A stretch of DNA of 46,788 nucleotides from CAVSMC01 sp963798655. GTDB taxonomy: Bacteria; Pseudomonadota; Gammaproteobacteria; Burkholderiales; Casimicrobiaceae. The stretch is taken from assembly GCA_963798655.1 (NCBI GenBank), contig CAWCUH010000024.1, forward strand, positions 1-46,788, in the 5' to 3' direction. Within the stretch, counting starts at the first letter, position 1. Each line of letters opens with the position of its first letter. Shown in pieces: positions 33,779 through 43,900 of the stretch. The notes beneath the pieces were generated by a model, which was not told the DNA's origin, did no database searches, and saw nothing but the letters and a program-made list of their open reading frames with translations. The position numbers and the translations under genes were made by a program.

Positions 33779-34247
33779 AATCAAACTGACGCTGAACGGC
33801 GTGCGCACGCGTGCCAGCGTGCCGGTGGCAATGAGCGCGCTCGCGATGCTGCGCGACGTGTTCGGCCTCACGGGCACCAAGTATGCGTGCGGCGAAGGCG
33901 AGTGCGGTGCGTGCACGATCATCGTCGACGGCACGTCGCGCTGTTCATGCCTGATGTTCGCCGTCGACTGCGACGGGCGAGCGCTGACGACGATCGAAGG
34001 GCTCGCGCGCGACCCGGTCGGCGAACGAATCGAGCAGTCGTTCGTGCAGCACGGCGCCGTGCAGTGCGGCTTCTGCACGCCGGGCATGGTCGTCCAGGCG
34101 AAGCACCTGCTGGATTCGCATCCGCATCCGACGCGCGACCACATCCAGCGCGGCATCGAGGGCAACCTGTGCCGCTGCACCGGGTACGTGAAGATCGTCG
34201 ATGCGATCGAGGCCGCTGCCGGCGGTGCACCGGAGAGCGAGCGATGA
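33762..34247 (+). CDS. Molybdenum hydroxylase 2Fe-2S subunit (CoxS family)
   Basis: 161 residues. The plant-ferredoxin-type cluster uses Cys43, Cys48, Cys51 ('CGEGECGAC') and Cys63; the second cluster uses Cys102, Cys105 ('CGFC'), Cys137 and Cys139 ('LCRCTGY'). Both are complete. It carries electrons from the molybdenum centre to the FAD subunit. It overlaps the preceding gene by 17 nt and the next by ATGA. The length equals that of aryl-CoA reductase small subunits. Confidence 0.95.
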   Translation: MSLTREIKLTLNGVRTRASVPVAMSALAMLRDVFGLTGTKYACGEGECGACTIIVDGTSRCSCLMFAVDCDGRALTTIEGLARDPVGERIEQSFVQHGAVQCGFCTPGMVVQAKHLLDSHPHPTRDHIQRGIEGNLCRCTGYVKIVDAIEAAAGGAPESER

Positions 34248-36613
34248 AGGTCATCGACAAGGTATCGCTGATCGGAAAGCGGATCGCGAAGCTCGACGCG
34301 CCGGAGAAGGCATCCGGCATGACCCGCTACGTGCACGATCTCGACGTGCCGGGCCAGCTCCACGCCAAGATCCTGCGCTCGAGCCGCGTGCATGCCCGCA
34401 TCAGATCCATCGACACCGCCCGGGCGCGCGCGCTGCCCGGCGTGCACGCGGTGTTGACGGCGGCCGACGTGAGCTACCAGCGGCCGCTCGGCGTCGGCAA
34501 GGACCAGTTGCCGCTCAAGGGCGACAAGGTCCGAAGCCGGCGCGACGAGATCGCCGCGGTCGCAGCCGAAACGGAGGAGATCGCGCAAGCCGCTCTCGGG
34601 CTGATCGACGTCGACTACGAAGACTTGCCGCCGCTCACCGATCCTGCCGAAGCGCTGAAGCCCGGCGCGCCTGTCATCCACGACGAGAAGGTCGTGCCGC
34701 CCGCGCCGCACGAATCGTTGAAGCCTGGCGGTCCGGCCGACGCCGAGGCACACCGGCACAACGTCGCAATGACGTTCGACTACGCGCAGGGCGACGTCGC
34801 CGTCGGCGAGGCCGAGTCCGACGTGATCGTCGACGGCTGGTTCAAGCTGCACTATGTCACCCACTGCTGCATGGGCGTGTCGGGCGTGATCGCGGAGTTC
34901 GATCCGTCTGGAAACCTGACGCTGCACTCGAACACGCAGGTGCCGTTCCTGCACAAGCGCGAGTTCGCCGAAATCCTCGGCATGGACCCCGGCCGCATCC
35001 GCATCATCCAGCCCCCGATCGGCGGCGGCTTCGGCAGCAAGCTCGACATCTACCCGTTCGAGCCGATCTGCGTATTCCTCGCCAAGGCGACGAACCGGCC
35101 GGTGAAGCTCGTGTTCTCGCGCGAGGAGGAATTCATCGCGTCGCCGACGCGCCAGCCGGTGCTGCTGCATCTTCGAAGCGGTGCGAAGAACGACGGCACG
35201 TTCACGTTCCGCACCTGCGAGACGCTGCACGATAACGGCGCGTACACGTCGTGGGGCGCGACGACGCCGTTCGTGATGATGCAGACGATCAGCTCGCTCT
35301 ACCGCGTCCCGCACTGCAAGTACCACACGACGGCCGTCTACACGAACAACCCGTATGCCGGATCGTTCCGCGGCTACGGCAACCTGCAGGCGACGTTCGC
35401 CGTCGAGCAGCAGATCGACGAGCTCGCGGACAAGCTCGGTCTCGATCCGCTCGCGATCCGATCGAAGAACGCGCAGGAGCCGGGCGAGACGACGCCGCAG
35501 GGCATGCAGTTCAAGACGTGCGGGCTCAAGCAGTGCCTGTCGACGGCCGCCGGCGCGTCGGGCTTCCTCGCCAAGCAACGCGCGGCGATCGCCGCGCAGA
35601 CGAAGCCGGGCCGCTACAAGCGCGGCGTGGGCATCGCGTCGATGCTGCACGTCGGCGGCGGCGCGAAGATCTATCCGTCCGACGGCTGCGGCACGATCCT
35701 CAAGATCGACGACTTCGCGCACGTGACGCTCATCACCGGCGCCTCCGAGATCGGCCAGGGATCGGAAACCGTGCTCGCGCAACTCGTCTGTGAGGAGCTC
35801 GGTGTCCCGCTCGACGCGGTCACGGTCGTCAACAACGACACCGACATCACCCCGTGGGACGTCGGCGTGCACGCGAGCCGCACGACGTTCATCGGCGGCA
35901 ACTCGGCGATCGGCGCCGCGCGCAAGGCGAAGGCGAAGATCCTGGCCGCCGCAGCGAAGGTGACGGGCGTGCCCGAGCGCGACCTCGAGCTTCGCTCAGG
36001 CCACATCGTGCGCGCGGCGAGCGGCGAGGCGCTGACGAACCTCGCGAAGCTGCTGCGCTCGCTGCACTTCTCCGACAAGGCCGAGCTCGTGATGACGACG
36101 CACTACTACGAGCCGCCATCGCATCATCAGGACAAGCAGTTCAAGGGCGACGTGTCGGCGGCGTACGCATGGGCGACGCAGGTCGCCGAGGTCGAGGTCG
36201 ACACGGAGACCGGTGTCGTGCGCCTGCTCAAGGTGACCGGTGCGCACGACGTTGGCCGCGTGCTGAACCGGCTCGGCATCGAAGGCCAGATCGAAGGCGG
36301 CATCGTGATGGGCCAGGGCTACGCGCTCACCGAGGAGCTGATCGTCGACCGCGGCGTGGTGCGTAATCCGGGATTCCGCGACTACAAGCTCGTGACCGCC
36401 CCCGAAATACCGCAGATGGACGTCCACTTCATCGAGACGATGGACGGTGAAGGACCGCAGGGCGCTAAGGGCGTCGGCGAAGCGCCGGCGATCTGCGTCG
36501 CGGCGGCGACGGCCAACGCGATCTGCAACGCGACCGGCGTGCGAATTCGCGAGTTGCCGTTCACGCCCGAGAAGGTCTACCGCGCACTGCATGGGGCGAA
36601 GACGGGCCGATGA
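34244..36613 (+). CDS. Molybdenum hydroxylase large, molybdopterin-binding subunit (CoxL family)
   Basis: 789 residues. The N-terminal 'GMTRYVHDLDVPGQLHAKIL' starts the domain that joins the small subunit. Molybdopterin motifs include 'PPIGGGFGSKLDIYPFE', 'SFRGYGN', 'GASEIGQGSETV', and the base Glu746 in 'GAKGVGEAP'. The enzyme belongs to the xanthine dehydrogenase family, which hydroxylates or (in 4-hydroxybenzoyl-CoA reductase) reduces aromatic carbons. Given the acyl-CoA neighbours, a CoA-thioester or heterocyclic substrate is plausible but not shown. ATGA overlaps link it to the 2Fe-2S subunit upstream and the CoA-transferase downstream. Confidence 0.93.
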   Translation: MKVIDKVSLIGKRIAKLDAPEKASGMTRYVHDLDVPGQLHAKILRSSRVHARIRSIDTARARALPGVHAVLTAADVSYQRPLGVGKDQLPLKGDKVRSRRDEIAAVAAETEEIAQAALGLIDVDYEDLPPLTDPAEALKPGAPVIHDEKVVPPAPHESLKPGGPADAEAHRHNVAMTFDYAQGDVAVGEAESDVIVDGWFKLHYVTHCCMGVSGVIAEFDPSGNLTLHSNTQVPFLHKREFAEILGMDPGRIRIIQPPIGGGFGSKLDIYPFEPICVFLAKATNRPVKLVFSREEEFIASPTRQPVLLHLRSGAKNDGTFTFRTCETLHDNGAYTSWGATTPFVMMQTISSLYRVPHCKYHTTAVYTNNPYAGSFRGYGNLQATFAVEQQIDELADKLGLDPLAIRSKNAQEPGETTPQGMQFKTCGLKQCLSTAAGASGFLAKQRAAIAAQTKPGRYKRGVGIASMLHVGGGAKIYPSDGCGTILKIDDFAHVTLITGASEIGQGSETVLAQLVCEELGVPLDAVTVVNNDTDITPWDVGVHASRTTFIGGNSAIGAARKAKAKILAAAAKVTGVPERDLELRSGHIVRAASGEALTNLAKLLRSLHFSDKAELVMTTHYYEPPSHHQDKQFKGDVSAAYAWATQVAEVEVDTETGVVRLLKVTGAHDVGRVLNRLGIEGQIEGGIVMGQGYALTEELIVDRGVVRNPGFRDYKLVTAPEIPQMDVHFIETMDGEGPQGAKGVGEAPAICVAAATANAICNATGVRIRELPFTPEKVYRALHGAKTGR

Positions 36614-37803
36614 GCGCACGGCGCACCGTGCTGTCGCTCGAGCAGGCGCTGTCGCTGCCATATGCGACGCTGCGCTTCGTGCAGCTCGGATGGCGGGTGA
36701 TCCGCATCGAGTCGACGCCGTCGGGCGACGGCCTGCCGGGCGATCCGAACCGCTACATCGGCCGCAACGCGGTCGACGACGATCGCTGCACGTACTTCGT
36801 CGCGCCGAACGTCGGCAAGCAGGCGATCGCGCTCAACCTGAAGGACGCGCGCGGCCGCGACGCCCTGCACCGGCTGCTGCGCACGCTCGACGTCGACGTG
36901 TTCTGCTGCAACGTGCTGCCGTCGCGCTACGCGCCGCTCGGCATCGACTACGAGTCGCTGTCCGAGGTGAAGCGCGATCTCGTCTGGGCAAGCATCTCGG
37001 CGCTCGGCCCCGAGTACCCGCATGTGCCTGGCTACGACCCGGTGCTGCAGGCGATGGCGGGCTTCATGGAGATCACCGGCGACCCGGCGGGACCGCCGAT
37101 GGTCACCGGCGTTCCGATCGTCGATCTCAAGGCCGGCGACGAGGTGTACGCGAACGTGCTGCTCGCGCTGATGGAACGCGCGGAAACGGGCCGCGGCAAG
37201 CGGATCGACGTGTCGATGCTGCAGGCGGCGGCGTCGTGGCTGATCACGACACTGCCGCTGATCGACTTCGGCTGCGAGCCGGCCGAGATCACGCGCGCAG
37301 GCAACGAGCACCGCAAGTTCATTCCCACGAACGTCTATCCGACGCGCGACGGCTTCATCTACCTGGCCATCGGGTCGGACGCGCAATGGAAGCGCCTCGT
37401 CGACACGCCGATGTTCGCATCGCTCGCGACTCCGGCGCGCGTGACCAACGCCGGCCGGCGAGACGACCGCGGGAAGCTGCGCAACGACGTCGGCGCAGTG
37501 ACGCAGGCCCACGCGACGAGGGATGTCGCCGGCGTGCTCGCGTCCGCGACGATCCCCTGGGCGGCGATCAACGACATCCGGCAAGTACGCGAGCTCGCCG
37601 CGCTTTCGAAGCGATTCACGACGACGCAGACGCCCGACGAGCGAACGATCACGATGCAGCCGGCCGCGGTGACGCTGGCCGGCATGAAAAGGGAGTACGC
37701 GTTCGCGCCGAAATACGGCGCCGATACGCGTTCGGTGCTGACCGAAGCCGGGTTCGGCGACGGGGAGATCGCGGCGCTCGCGCAAGCCGGCGTCGTCGCA
37801 TGA
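36610..37803 (+). CDS. CaiB/BaiF-type CoA-transferase
   Basis: 397 residues, class III CoA-transferase. The N-terminal Rossmann piece reads 'SLPYATLRFVQLGWRVIRIE' and the 'LNLKDARGRDAL' helix follows. The catalytic Asp is Asp172 in 'GVPIVDLKAG'. It would transfer CoA between carboxylic acids, making a second activation route beside the AMP ligase. The N terminus is slightly degenerate against the family pattern ('VLDLSRVLAGP'), yet the active-site region is normal. It overlaps the molybdenum subunit gene by ATGA and precedes the periplasmic binding protein by 22 nt. Confidence 0.92.
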   Translation: MSARRTVLSLEQALSLPYATLRFVQLGWRVIRIESTPSGDGLPGDPNRYIGRNAVDDDRCTYFVAPNVGKQAIALNLKDARGRDALHRLLRTLDVDVFCCNVLPSRYAPLGIDYESLSEVKRDLVWASISALGPEYPHVPGYDPVLQAMAGFMEITGDPAGPPMVTGVPIVDLKAGDEVYANVLLALMERAETGRGKRIDVSMLQAAASWLITTLPLIDFGCEPAEITRAGNEHRKFIPTNVYPTRDGFIYLAIGSDAQWKRLVDTPMFASLATPARVTNAGRRDDRGKLRNDVGAVTQAHATRDVAGVLASATIPWAAINDIRQVRELAALSKRFTTTQTPDERTITMQPAAVTLAGMKREYAFAPKYGADTRSVLTEAGFGDGEIAALAQAGVVA

Positions 37804-37825
37804 ACGCAAGAAACGGAGATTCGCT

Positions 37826-38971
37826 ATGAACACATCGGCATGGGTACGTATCGCGGTCCTGTTCGCCTTCGCTTCGAGTGCGGCGAGCGCGCAAGTCAAG
37901 ATCGGCGTGATTGCCTCGGCGACCGGACCCACGGCGGTCGTCGGCATTCCGCAAAAGAACACCGCGGCGCTGCTGCCGAAAAAGATCGGCGGCCTCACCG
38001 TCGAGTACATCGTGCTCGACGACGCGAGCGACTCGACCCAGAGCGTGATGAGCGTGAAGAAGCTGCTCGGCGAGAACATCGACGCGCTGATCGGGCCGTC
38101 GGGATCGCCGAACGCGGTCGGCATCGTCCAGTTCATGGCCGAAACGGGTACGCCGATGCTCGCGCCGGTGGGCACGACCGCCGTTGTGCTGCCGATGGAC
38201 GACAAGAAACGATGGGTGTTCAAGACGACGCAGAACGACCAGCTGATCTCGGACGCGATCGTCGCGCACATGGTGAAAAGCGGCGTCAAGTCCGTCGGCT
38301 TCATCGGCTTCAACGATCCGTACGGCGAGAACTGGTACACGGTGTTCAACGCACAGGCGCAGAAGGCCGGCATCAAGCTGGTCGCGAGCGAGCGCTACGC
38401 TCGCGCCGATGCCTCGGTCACCGGCCAGGTCGCCAAGCTTATGGCGGCGAAGCCCGACGCCGTTCTGGTCGCCGCGGCGGGCGGGCCGACGGTACTGCCG
38501 CAGATCACATTGGTCGATGCAGGCTACAAGGGTCGCATCTACCAGACGCACGGCGCGGCTGCGCCCGATTTCCTGCGCCTCGGAGGCGCGAAAGTCGAGG
38601 GAACCGTGCTCGCCGCGAGCCTGATGCTGGTACTGCCGGAGATCTCCGACAATACGCCGTCGAAGCGGGTCGCGCAGGACTACATCGGCGCGTACGAGAA
38701 GATGTACGGCAGCAAGCCGGCGACGTTCGGCGCCAATGTGTACGACGCGGGCCTGCTGCTGACGCGCGCGATCCCGGAGGCGGCGAAGAAGGCGAAGCCA
38801 GGCACGCCGGAGTTCCGCGCGGCGCTGCGAGACGCGCTGGAAACGACGCACGAGCTCGTCGGTACGCAGGGGGTCTACAACATGACACCCGCCGATCATT
38901 CCGGATTCGACGAGCGCGGCCGCGTGCTGATCACCGTGAAGGACGGCAACTGGCGGTTGCTTCGCGATTGA
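37826..38971 (+). CDS. ABC-type branched-chain substrate-binding protein
   Basis: 381 residues with a signal peptide cleaved near residue 22 ('SSAASA|QVK'). The mature protein begins 'VKIGVIASATGPTAVVGIP', typical of LivJ/type-I periplasmic binding proteins, with 'GPSGSPNAVGIVQFMAE' and 'GVKSVGFIGFNDPYGENW' further on. In catabolic clusters such proteins bind aromatic or carboxylic acids. No permease or ATPase (LivHMGF) lies in the window, so it must borrow one. It starts 22 nt after the CoA-transferase with a ggag site, so its substrate is probably that of the pathway. Confidence 0.92.
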   Translation: MNTSAWVRIAVLFAFASSAASAQVKIGVIASATGPTAVVGIPQKNTAALLPKKIGGLTVEYIVLDDASDSTQSVMSVKKLLGENIDALIGPSGSPNAVGIVQFMAETGTPMLAPVGTTAVVLPMDDKKRWVFKTTQNDQLISDAIVAHMVKSGVKSVGFIGFNDPYGENWYTVFNAQAQKAGIKLVASERYARADASVTGQVAKLMAAKPDAVLVAAAGGPTVLPQITLVDAGYKGRIYQTHGAAAPDFLRLGGAKVEGTVLAASLMLVLPEISDNTPSKRVAQDYIGAYEKMYGSKPATFGANVYDAGLLLTRAIPEAAKKAKPGTPEFRAALRDALETTHELVGTQGVYNMTPADHSGFDERGRVLITVKDGNWRLLRD

Positions 38972-39079
38972 GCGACGGCTACGCCGCGTCCTGCGGCCGA
39001 GGGCGCGCGCCGCCGGTGGCCCGGCTGCCGAAAAGGCTGCAACCCGCGACGCCCTCCATTGCGACAAGGGAACGGATCG

Positions 39080-39418
39080 ATGATCCTCGAAATCGCGCAG
39101 ATCGACGTGAAGCCGGGCCTCGAAGCCGAATTCGAAGCGAATGTCGCGAACGCCGCGCCGCTGTTCCAGCGCGCCCACGGCTGCCACGCGATGGAGCTGC
39201 AGCGCTCGATCGAGCAGCCGCTGCGCTATCGGCTGATGGTGCTATGGGAGACGCTGGAGAACCACACGGTCGACTTTCGCCAGTCGAGCGACTTCCAGTC
39301 GTGGCGCGGGCTCGTGTCGCATTGCTTCGCGAGCGCACCGCACGTCGAGCACACCGAGCGATGCGCCGCGGGGTTCGGGCGCGTCAGCAGGCCCGGTGCA
39401 GCAAGCCCGACCGATTAA
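39080..39418 (+). CDS. Antibiotic biosynthesis monooxygenase (ABM)-domain protein
   Basis: 112 residues. 'ILEIAQIDVKPGLEAEFEANVANAAPLF' then 'YRLMVLWETLENHTVDFRQS' is the dimeric ferredoxin-like ABM fold. ABM proteins are cofactor-free oxygenases, haem-degrading enzymes or mere small binding proteins; nothing in the sequence decides. It is the last gene of the plus-strand train, 108 nt after the binding protein, and converges with the efflux lipoprotein gene. Confidence 0.8.
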   Translation: MILEIAQIDVKPGLEAEFEANVANAAPLFQRAHGCHAMELQRSIEQPLRYRLMVLWETLENHTVDFRQSSDFQSWRGLVSHCFASAPHVEHTERCAAGFGRVSRPGAASPTD

Positions 39419-39437
39419 AACAACAAACGATGGCGCG

Positions 39438-40847
39438 CTAGGCCGGCGTCCAGCCTCCGCCGAGTGCGTTCATCAGGTCGACGGTGAACGTGAGGAACGA
39501 TTGGCGGTTGCGCACGAGCGCGAGCCGCGCGTCGTTCAGCGTGCGCTGCGCATCGAGCACTTCGAGATACGCCGAATAGCCGGCGTCGTAGCGCTGCGTC
39601 GCGAGCTTGAGGCTCTGCGTCGCCTGCTCGACGCGTGCGGCGAGGTCGCGCTCGGTATCCGCGGCGAATGCCACATTGGACAGCGCGTCGGAGACCTCGC
39701 GGAAAGCGGCCTGCACCGACGCTTCGTACTGCACTTGCGCCTGCCGCGCGCGCGCCTCGGCCTGCTCGGTGCGCGCCTGGTAGCGGCCCCAGTCGAGCAC
39801 CGGCCCGAGCAGCCCGGCGCCGAGCGACCAGACGCTCGCGCCGGGCGACACGAGATGCGCGAGATTGTCACTCTGCAGGCCGAGCGAGCCGGTGAGGCTT
39901 ATTGTCGGCAGCTGCGCCGCGCGCGCGACGCCTATCTGCGCGTTCGCCGAGACGAGCGTCGCTTCGGCCTCGCGCACGTCGGGCCGCCGCTCGACCAGCG
40001 TCGATGGCAGCCCCGCGGGCGGCAGCGGTGGCGCCGGCAACGTGCGCAAGTCTTCCGGCGGGAGATCGAGGCCGAGCTGGCCGGTGATCACCCCCAACTG
40101 ATGCATCGCGACGGCGCGCAGGCGGCGAAGCTCCTTGATCTGCGCGGCGAGCTGCGAGCGAATGCCCTGGGCCTGATAGACATCGAGCGCCGACGCGATG
40201 CCCGCTTCGGAGCGCTGGCGCGTGATCGTGACCGAGTCGTCGGCGCTCTTGAGCGTTTCGTCTGAAACCACGATCTGCGCGTCGAGCGAGCGCACGTTGA
40301 AGTACGTACGCGCGATCGCGGCGGAGAGCGTCAGCGCGACGACGCTTCGCGCGTATTCCGTTGCCGAAAGCTGCGCCTGCGCTGCTTCCTGCAAGCGGCG
40401 CAGCCGGCCCCAGAAGTCGAGCTCGAACGACGTGCTGACGGCGAGCGAGAAGTTGTTCACCGTGCCGACGCCGCCCGCGCGGATCGGCCCCGTCTGCTCG
40501 CTCGCGCCCGAGCGGCCCGCGTTGCCCGACGCGTTCACCTGCGGCAGCAGCACGGCGTTCGCTTCGCGGGCGAGCGCCTGCGCTTCCTCGACGCGCGCGA
40601 TCGCGAGCCGCACGTCGGTCGCGCTCGCGAGACCCGCCGCGACGAGCCGATCGAGCGTCGCGTCGTTGTAGAGTCGCCACCAGTCGGCCGGGACGGCAGC
40701 GAGCGTCGCGCCGGCGGGCTTCGGATCGCTCGCCGGATAGCCGCTCGGCACGGCGATGTCGGGCCGCGTGTAGTTCGGTCCGACCGGCGCGCACGCGCTG
40801 ACCGCGAATATCGCTGTCATTGCGAGGGCGGCAGAAGCCCTCGTCAT
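39438..40847 (-). CDS. RND efflux outer-membrane lipoprotein, NodT/OprM family
   Basis: 469 residues. The signal ends in the lipobox 'AVSAC' with Cys at 19, followed by 'APVGPNYTRPDIAVP', typical of the family. Two repeated outer-membrane-efflux halves follow, with helical stretches 'EEAQALAREANAVLLPQVNA' and 'LATQRYDAGYSAYLEVLDAQ'. It forms the outer-membrane duct of the tripartite pump encoded upstream on the same strand. The likely start (40847) and first nine codons come from a palindromic repeat; the second ATG (40820) would leave too short a signal. It converges with the ABM-domain gene, 19 nt apart. Confidence 0.93.
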   Translation of the reverse strand: MTRASAALAMTAIFAVSACAPVGPNYTRPDIAVPSGYPASDPKPAGATLAAVPADWWRLYNDATLDRLVAAGLASATDVRLAIARVEEAQALAREANAVLLPQVNASGNAGRSGASEQTGPIRAGGVGTVNNFSLAVSTSFELDFWGRLRRLQEAAQAQLSATEYARSVVALTLSAAIARTYFNVRSLDAQIVVSDETLKSADDSVTITRQRSEAGIASALDVYQAQGIRSQLAAQIKELRRLRAVAMHQLGVITGQLGLDLPPEDLRTLPAPPLPPAGLPSTLVERRPDVREAEATLVSANAQIGVARAAQLPTISLTGSLGLQSDNLAHLVSPGASVWSLGAGLLGPVLDWGRYQARTEQAEARARQAQVQYEASVQAAFREVSDALSNVAFAADTERDLAARVEQATQSLKLATQRYDAGYSAYLEVLDAQRTLNDARLALVRNRQSFLTFTVDLMNALGGGWTPA

Positions 40848-40924
40848 TGCGAGCGGAGCGGGCGATCTGCCGTGCATCGCGCAAACGCAGCTCGCTCGGC
40901 TGCGCCTCGGGACGACCGCGTGAC
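40843..40924 (+). repeat. Palindromic interspersed repeat at the 5' end of the efflux lipoprotein gene
   Basis: An element of about 82 bp begins GTCATTGCGAGCGGAGCG and ends in the opposing arm 'CTCGGGACGACCGCGTGAC'. A lone half copy (GTCATTGCGAG, 40816-40826) lies 27 nt to the left. It fills most of the gap between the pump gene (ends 40946) and the lipoprotein gene and supplies the latter's start codon. It resembles the element at 17514-17605. Confidence 0.7.
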
Positions 40925-40945
40925 GAGCGCTCCGGCGCAACCGGT

Positions 40946-43900
40946 TCACGTCGGCTCCTTGGCAAGCTCGGCGGCGTCCTGCGCCGGCGCCGCGCGCTCG
41001 CCCATCGCCTGCCTGCGCGCGAACAGCGTGAAGAACAGCGGCACGAAGATCGTCGCGACGAACGTCGCGAGCAGCATGCCGCCCACGACGCCGGTGCCCA
41101 TCGAGCGGCGTGCGGCCGCGCCGGCGCCGCTCGCGATCATCAGCGGCATCACGCCGAAGACGAACGCGATCGACGTCATCACGATCGGACGGAAGCGAAG
41201 ACGTGCCGCCTGCAGCGCGGCGTCCACCGGACGCATGCCGGCGAGCAGGCCCTGCTGCGCGAACTCGACGATCAGGATCGCGTTCTTCGCCGAAAGGCCG
41301 ATCAGCACGACGAGGCCGATCTGGAAGTAGATGTCGTTCTCCATCCCGCGCACCCACACCATCGCGAGCGCGCCGAGCACGGCGAACGGCACGGCCAGCA
41401 CCACCGATGCGGGCAGCCGCCAGCGCTCGTACAGTGCGGCGAGGATCAGGTAGACCATGACGATGGCGAAGCCGAACGCGAACAGCGACGCGCGGCCGGT
41501 GCGCTTTTCCTGGAACGCCTGCCCGGTCCAGGCGATCGAGTAGCCGGCCGGCAGCGACTCGGCGGCGACCTGCTCGACGGCGGCGATCGCCTCGCCGGAG
41601 CTCACGCCCGGCTTGCCGCTGCCGAGCACCTTGGCGGCGAGGAACCCGTTGTAGCGCTCGACCTGCTCGGGTCCCACGACGCTCGTCGTGCGCACGAGCG
41701 CTTTGAGCGGGATCATCTCGCCGCTGGTGTTCGAGCGCACGTACACCTGACCGATATCATCGGGCTGCGCGCGGAACGGCGCGTCGGCTTGCATCTGCAC
41801 GCGATACGTGCGGCCCGACATGTTGAAGTCGTTGACGTAGAGCGCGCCGATCGTGCTCTGCAGCGCGTCGAACACGTCGGACACCGGCACGCCGAGCGCC
41901 ATCGCCTGCTCGACGTTCACCTCGACGAAGATCTGCGGCACCGTCGGCCGAAAAAACGTGTTGATCGCGGTGAGCCGCGAATCGCGCGCGAGTGCCGCGG
42001 TGAGCGACTGCACGACCTGCGCGAGCCGGCCGGCGTCGGAGTCGGCGCGCGCCTGCACATAGAGCTCGAGCCCGCCCGCCGTGCCGAGGCCGCGGATCGA
42101 CGGCGGATTGAAGCCGATCACCATGCCGTCGGTGACCTGCTGGCCGAAGCGGGAAATATCCGCAGCGACCTGCTGGGCGCTCTTCGTGCGCTCGGCCCAG
42201 TCCTTCAGCAGCACGAACGTCGTGCCCGAGTTCGGCTTGTTGGCGCCGCCGATCAGGTCGCGTCCGGGCGCGACGAACACGTGCTCGACCGGCGGATCCT
42301 GCGCGAGGTGCTTCTGCAACTGCGCGCCGGTCGCGCCGGTGCGTTGCAGCGTCGCGCCGTCGGGCAGCATGATCGCGCCGAGCACGTAGCCCTGGTCCTC
42401 CGCCGGCACGAAGCTTCCCGGCACGCGCGTGAACAGCAGCGCGACGAGCGCGATCACGCCGAGGAACGCGAGCCCCGCGAGCAGCCGCCGGCGGATGGCG
42501 AGCTGGATCAGCCACAGGAAGCCGCTGGTGAGCCGCGCAAAGCCGACGTTGAACGGATGGAACAGCCGCGACTCGTGCTCGCCCGCCCTGAGCAGCAGCG
42601 CGCACAGCGCCGGGGTCAGCGTGAGCGCGGTCAGCCCCGACAGCAGCACCGAGATCGTCACCGTGACGGCGAACTGACGGTAGAGCTGGCCGGCGATGCC
42701 GCCGAGGAACGCGACCGGGACGAACACCGCGCAGAGCACGAGCACGATGGCCAGAACCGCGCCCGACACCTCGTGCATCGACTCGATCGCCGCCTGCTTC
42801 GCGCCCATCTTCTCCACGCGCATCAGGCGCTCGACGTTCTCGAGGACGACGATCGCGTCGTCGACGACGATGCCCACGGCGAGCACCATCGCGAACAGCG
42901 TCAGCGTGTTGATCGAGAAGCCGAGCACGTAGAGCCCGGCGAAAGCGCCGATCAGCGACACCGGCACGGCGATCATCGGGATCAGCGTCGCGCGCCAATG
43001 CTGGAGGAAGACGAACACGACGAGCAGCACCAGAACGGCCGCCTCGCCCAGCGTCTTCAGCACTTCCTTGATCGACGCGTCGATCACGCGCGTCGTGTCG
43101 AACGGGATCAGGTAGTCCATTCCCTGCGGGAACGACGACTTCAACTCGGCGACGCGTGCTCGCACCGCATCGGCGACGTCGAGCGCGTTCGCGCCCGTCT
43201 GCAGGAACACCGCCATGCCGACCGCCGGCTGGCCATCCACGGTCGTCGTGATGTCGTAGCTCTGCGCGCCGAGCTCGACGCGGGCGACGTCGCGCACGCG
43301 CAGCACGCCGGACGGTCCGCCGGCGCGGATGACGATGTCGCCGAACTGCTCGGGCGTCACCAGCCGCCCGCGCGCGGTGACCGTGTAGACGAGCGACTGG
43401 CCGGTGGGTGCCGGCTCGGCGCCGATCTTGCCCGCCGCGTACTGCTGGTTCTGCGTGCGAATCGCGTTGGCGACATCGGTGGGCGTGACGCCGAGGCGCG
43501 CCATCTTGTCCGGCTGCAGCCACACGCGCATCGAGTAGCCCGAACCGAACAGCAGCACGTCGCCGACGCCGGGAACGCGCTTCAGCTCATCGATCATGTT
43601 CACGGTCGCGTAGTTCGCCATGAATGTCGTGCTCTGCTCCGCGGAGCGCGACACGAGGCCGACGACGAGCAGGATGTCGTTCGAGCGCTTCTGCACGATC
43701 ACGCCGTTGCGCCGGACTTCCTCCGGCAGCCGAGGCAGCGCGACCTGAACGCGGTTGTTCAACTGGAACACCGCGGTGTCGACGTTCGTGCCGACCTCGA
43801 ACGTCGCGGTGATCGCAACGGTGCCGTCCGCCGCCGAGCTCGAGTTGAAGTAGATCATGTTCTCGACGCCCGACAGCTGCTCCTCGATCGGCGCTGCGAC

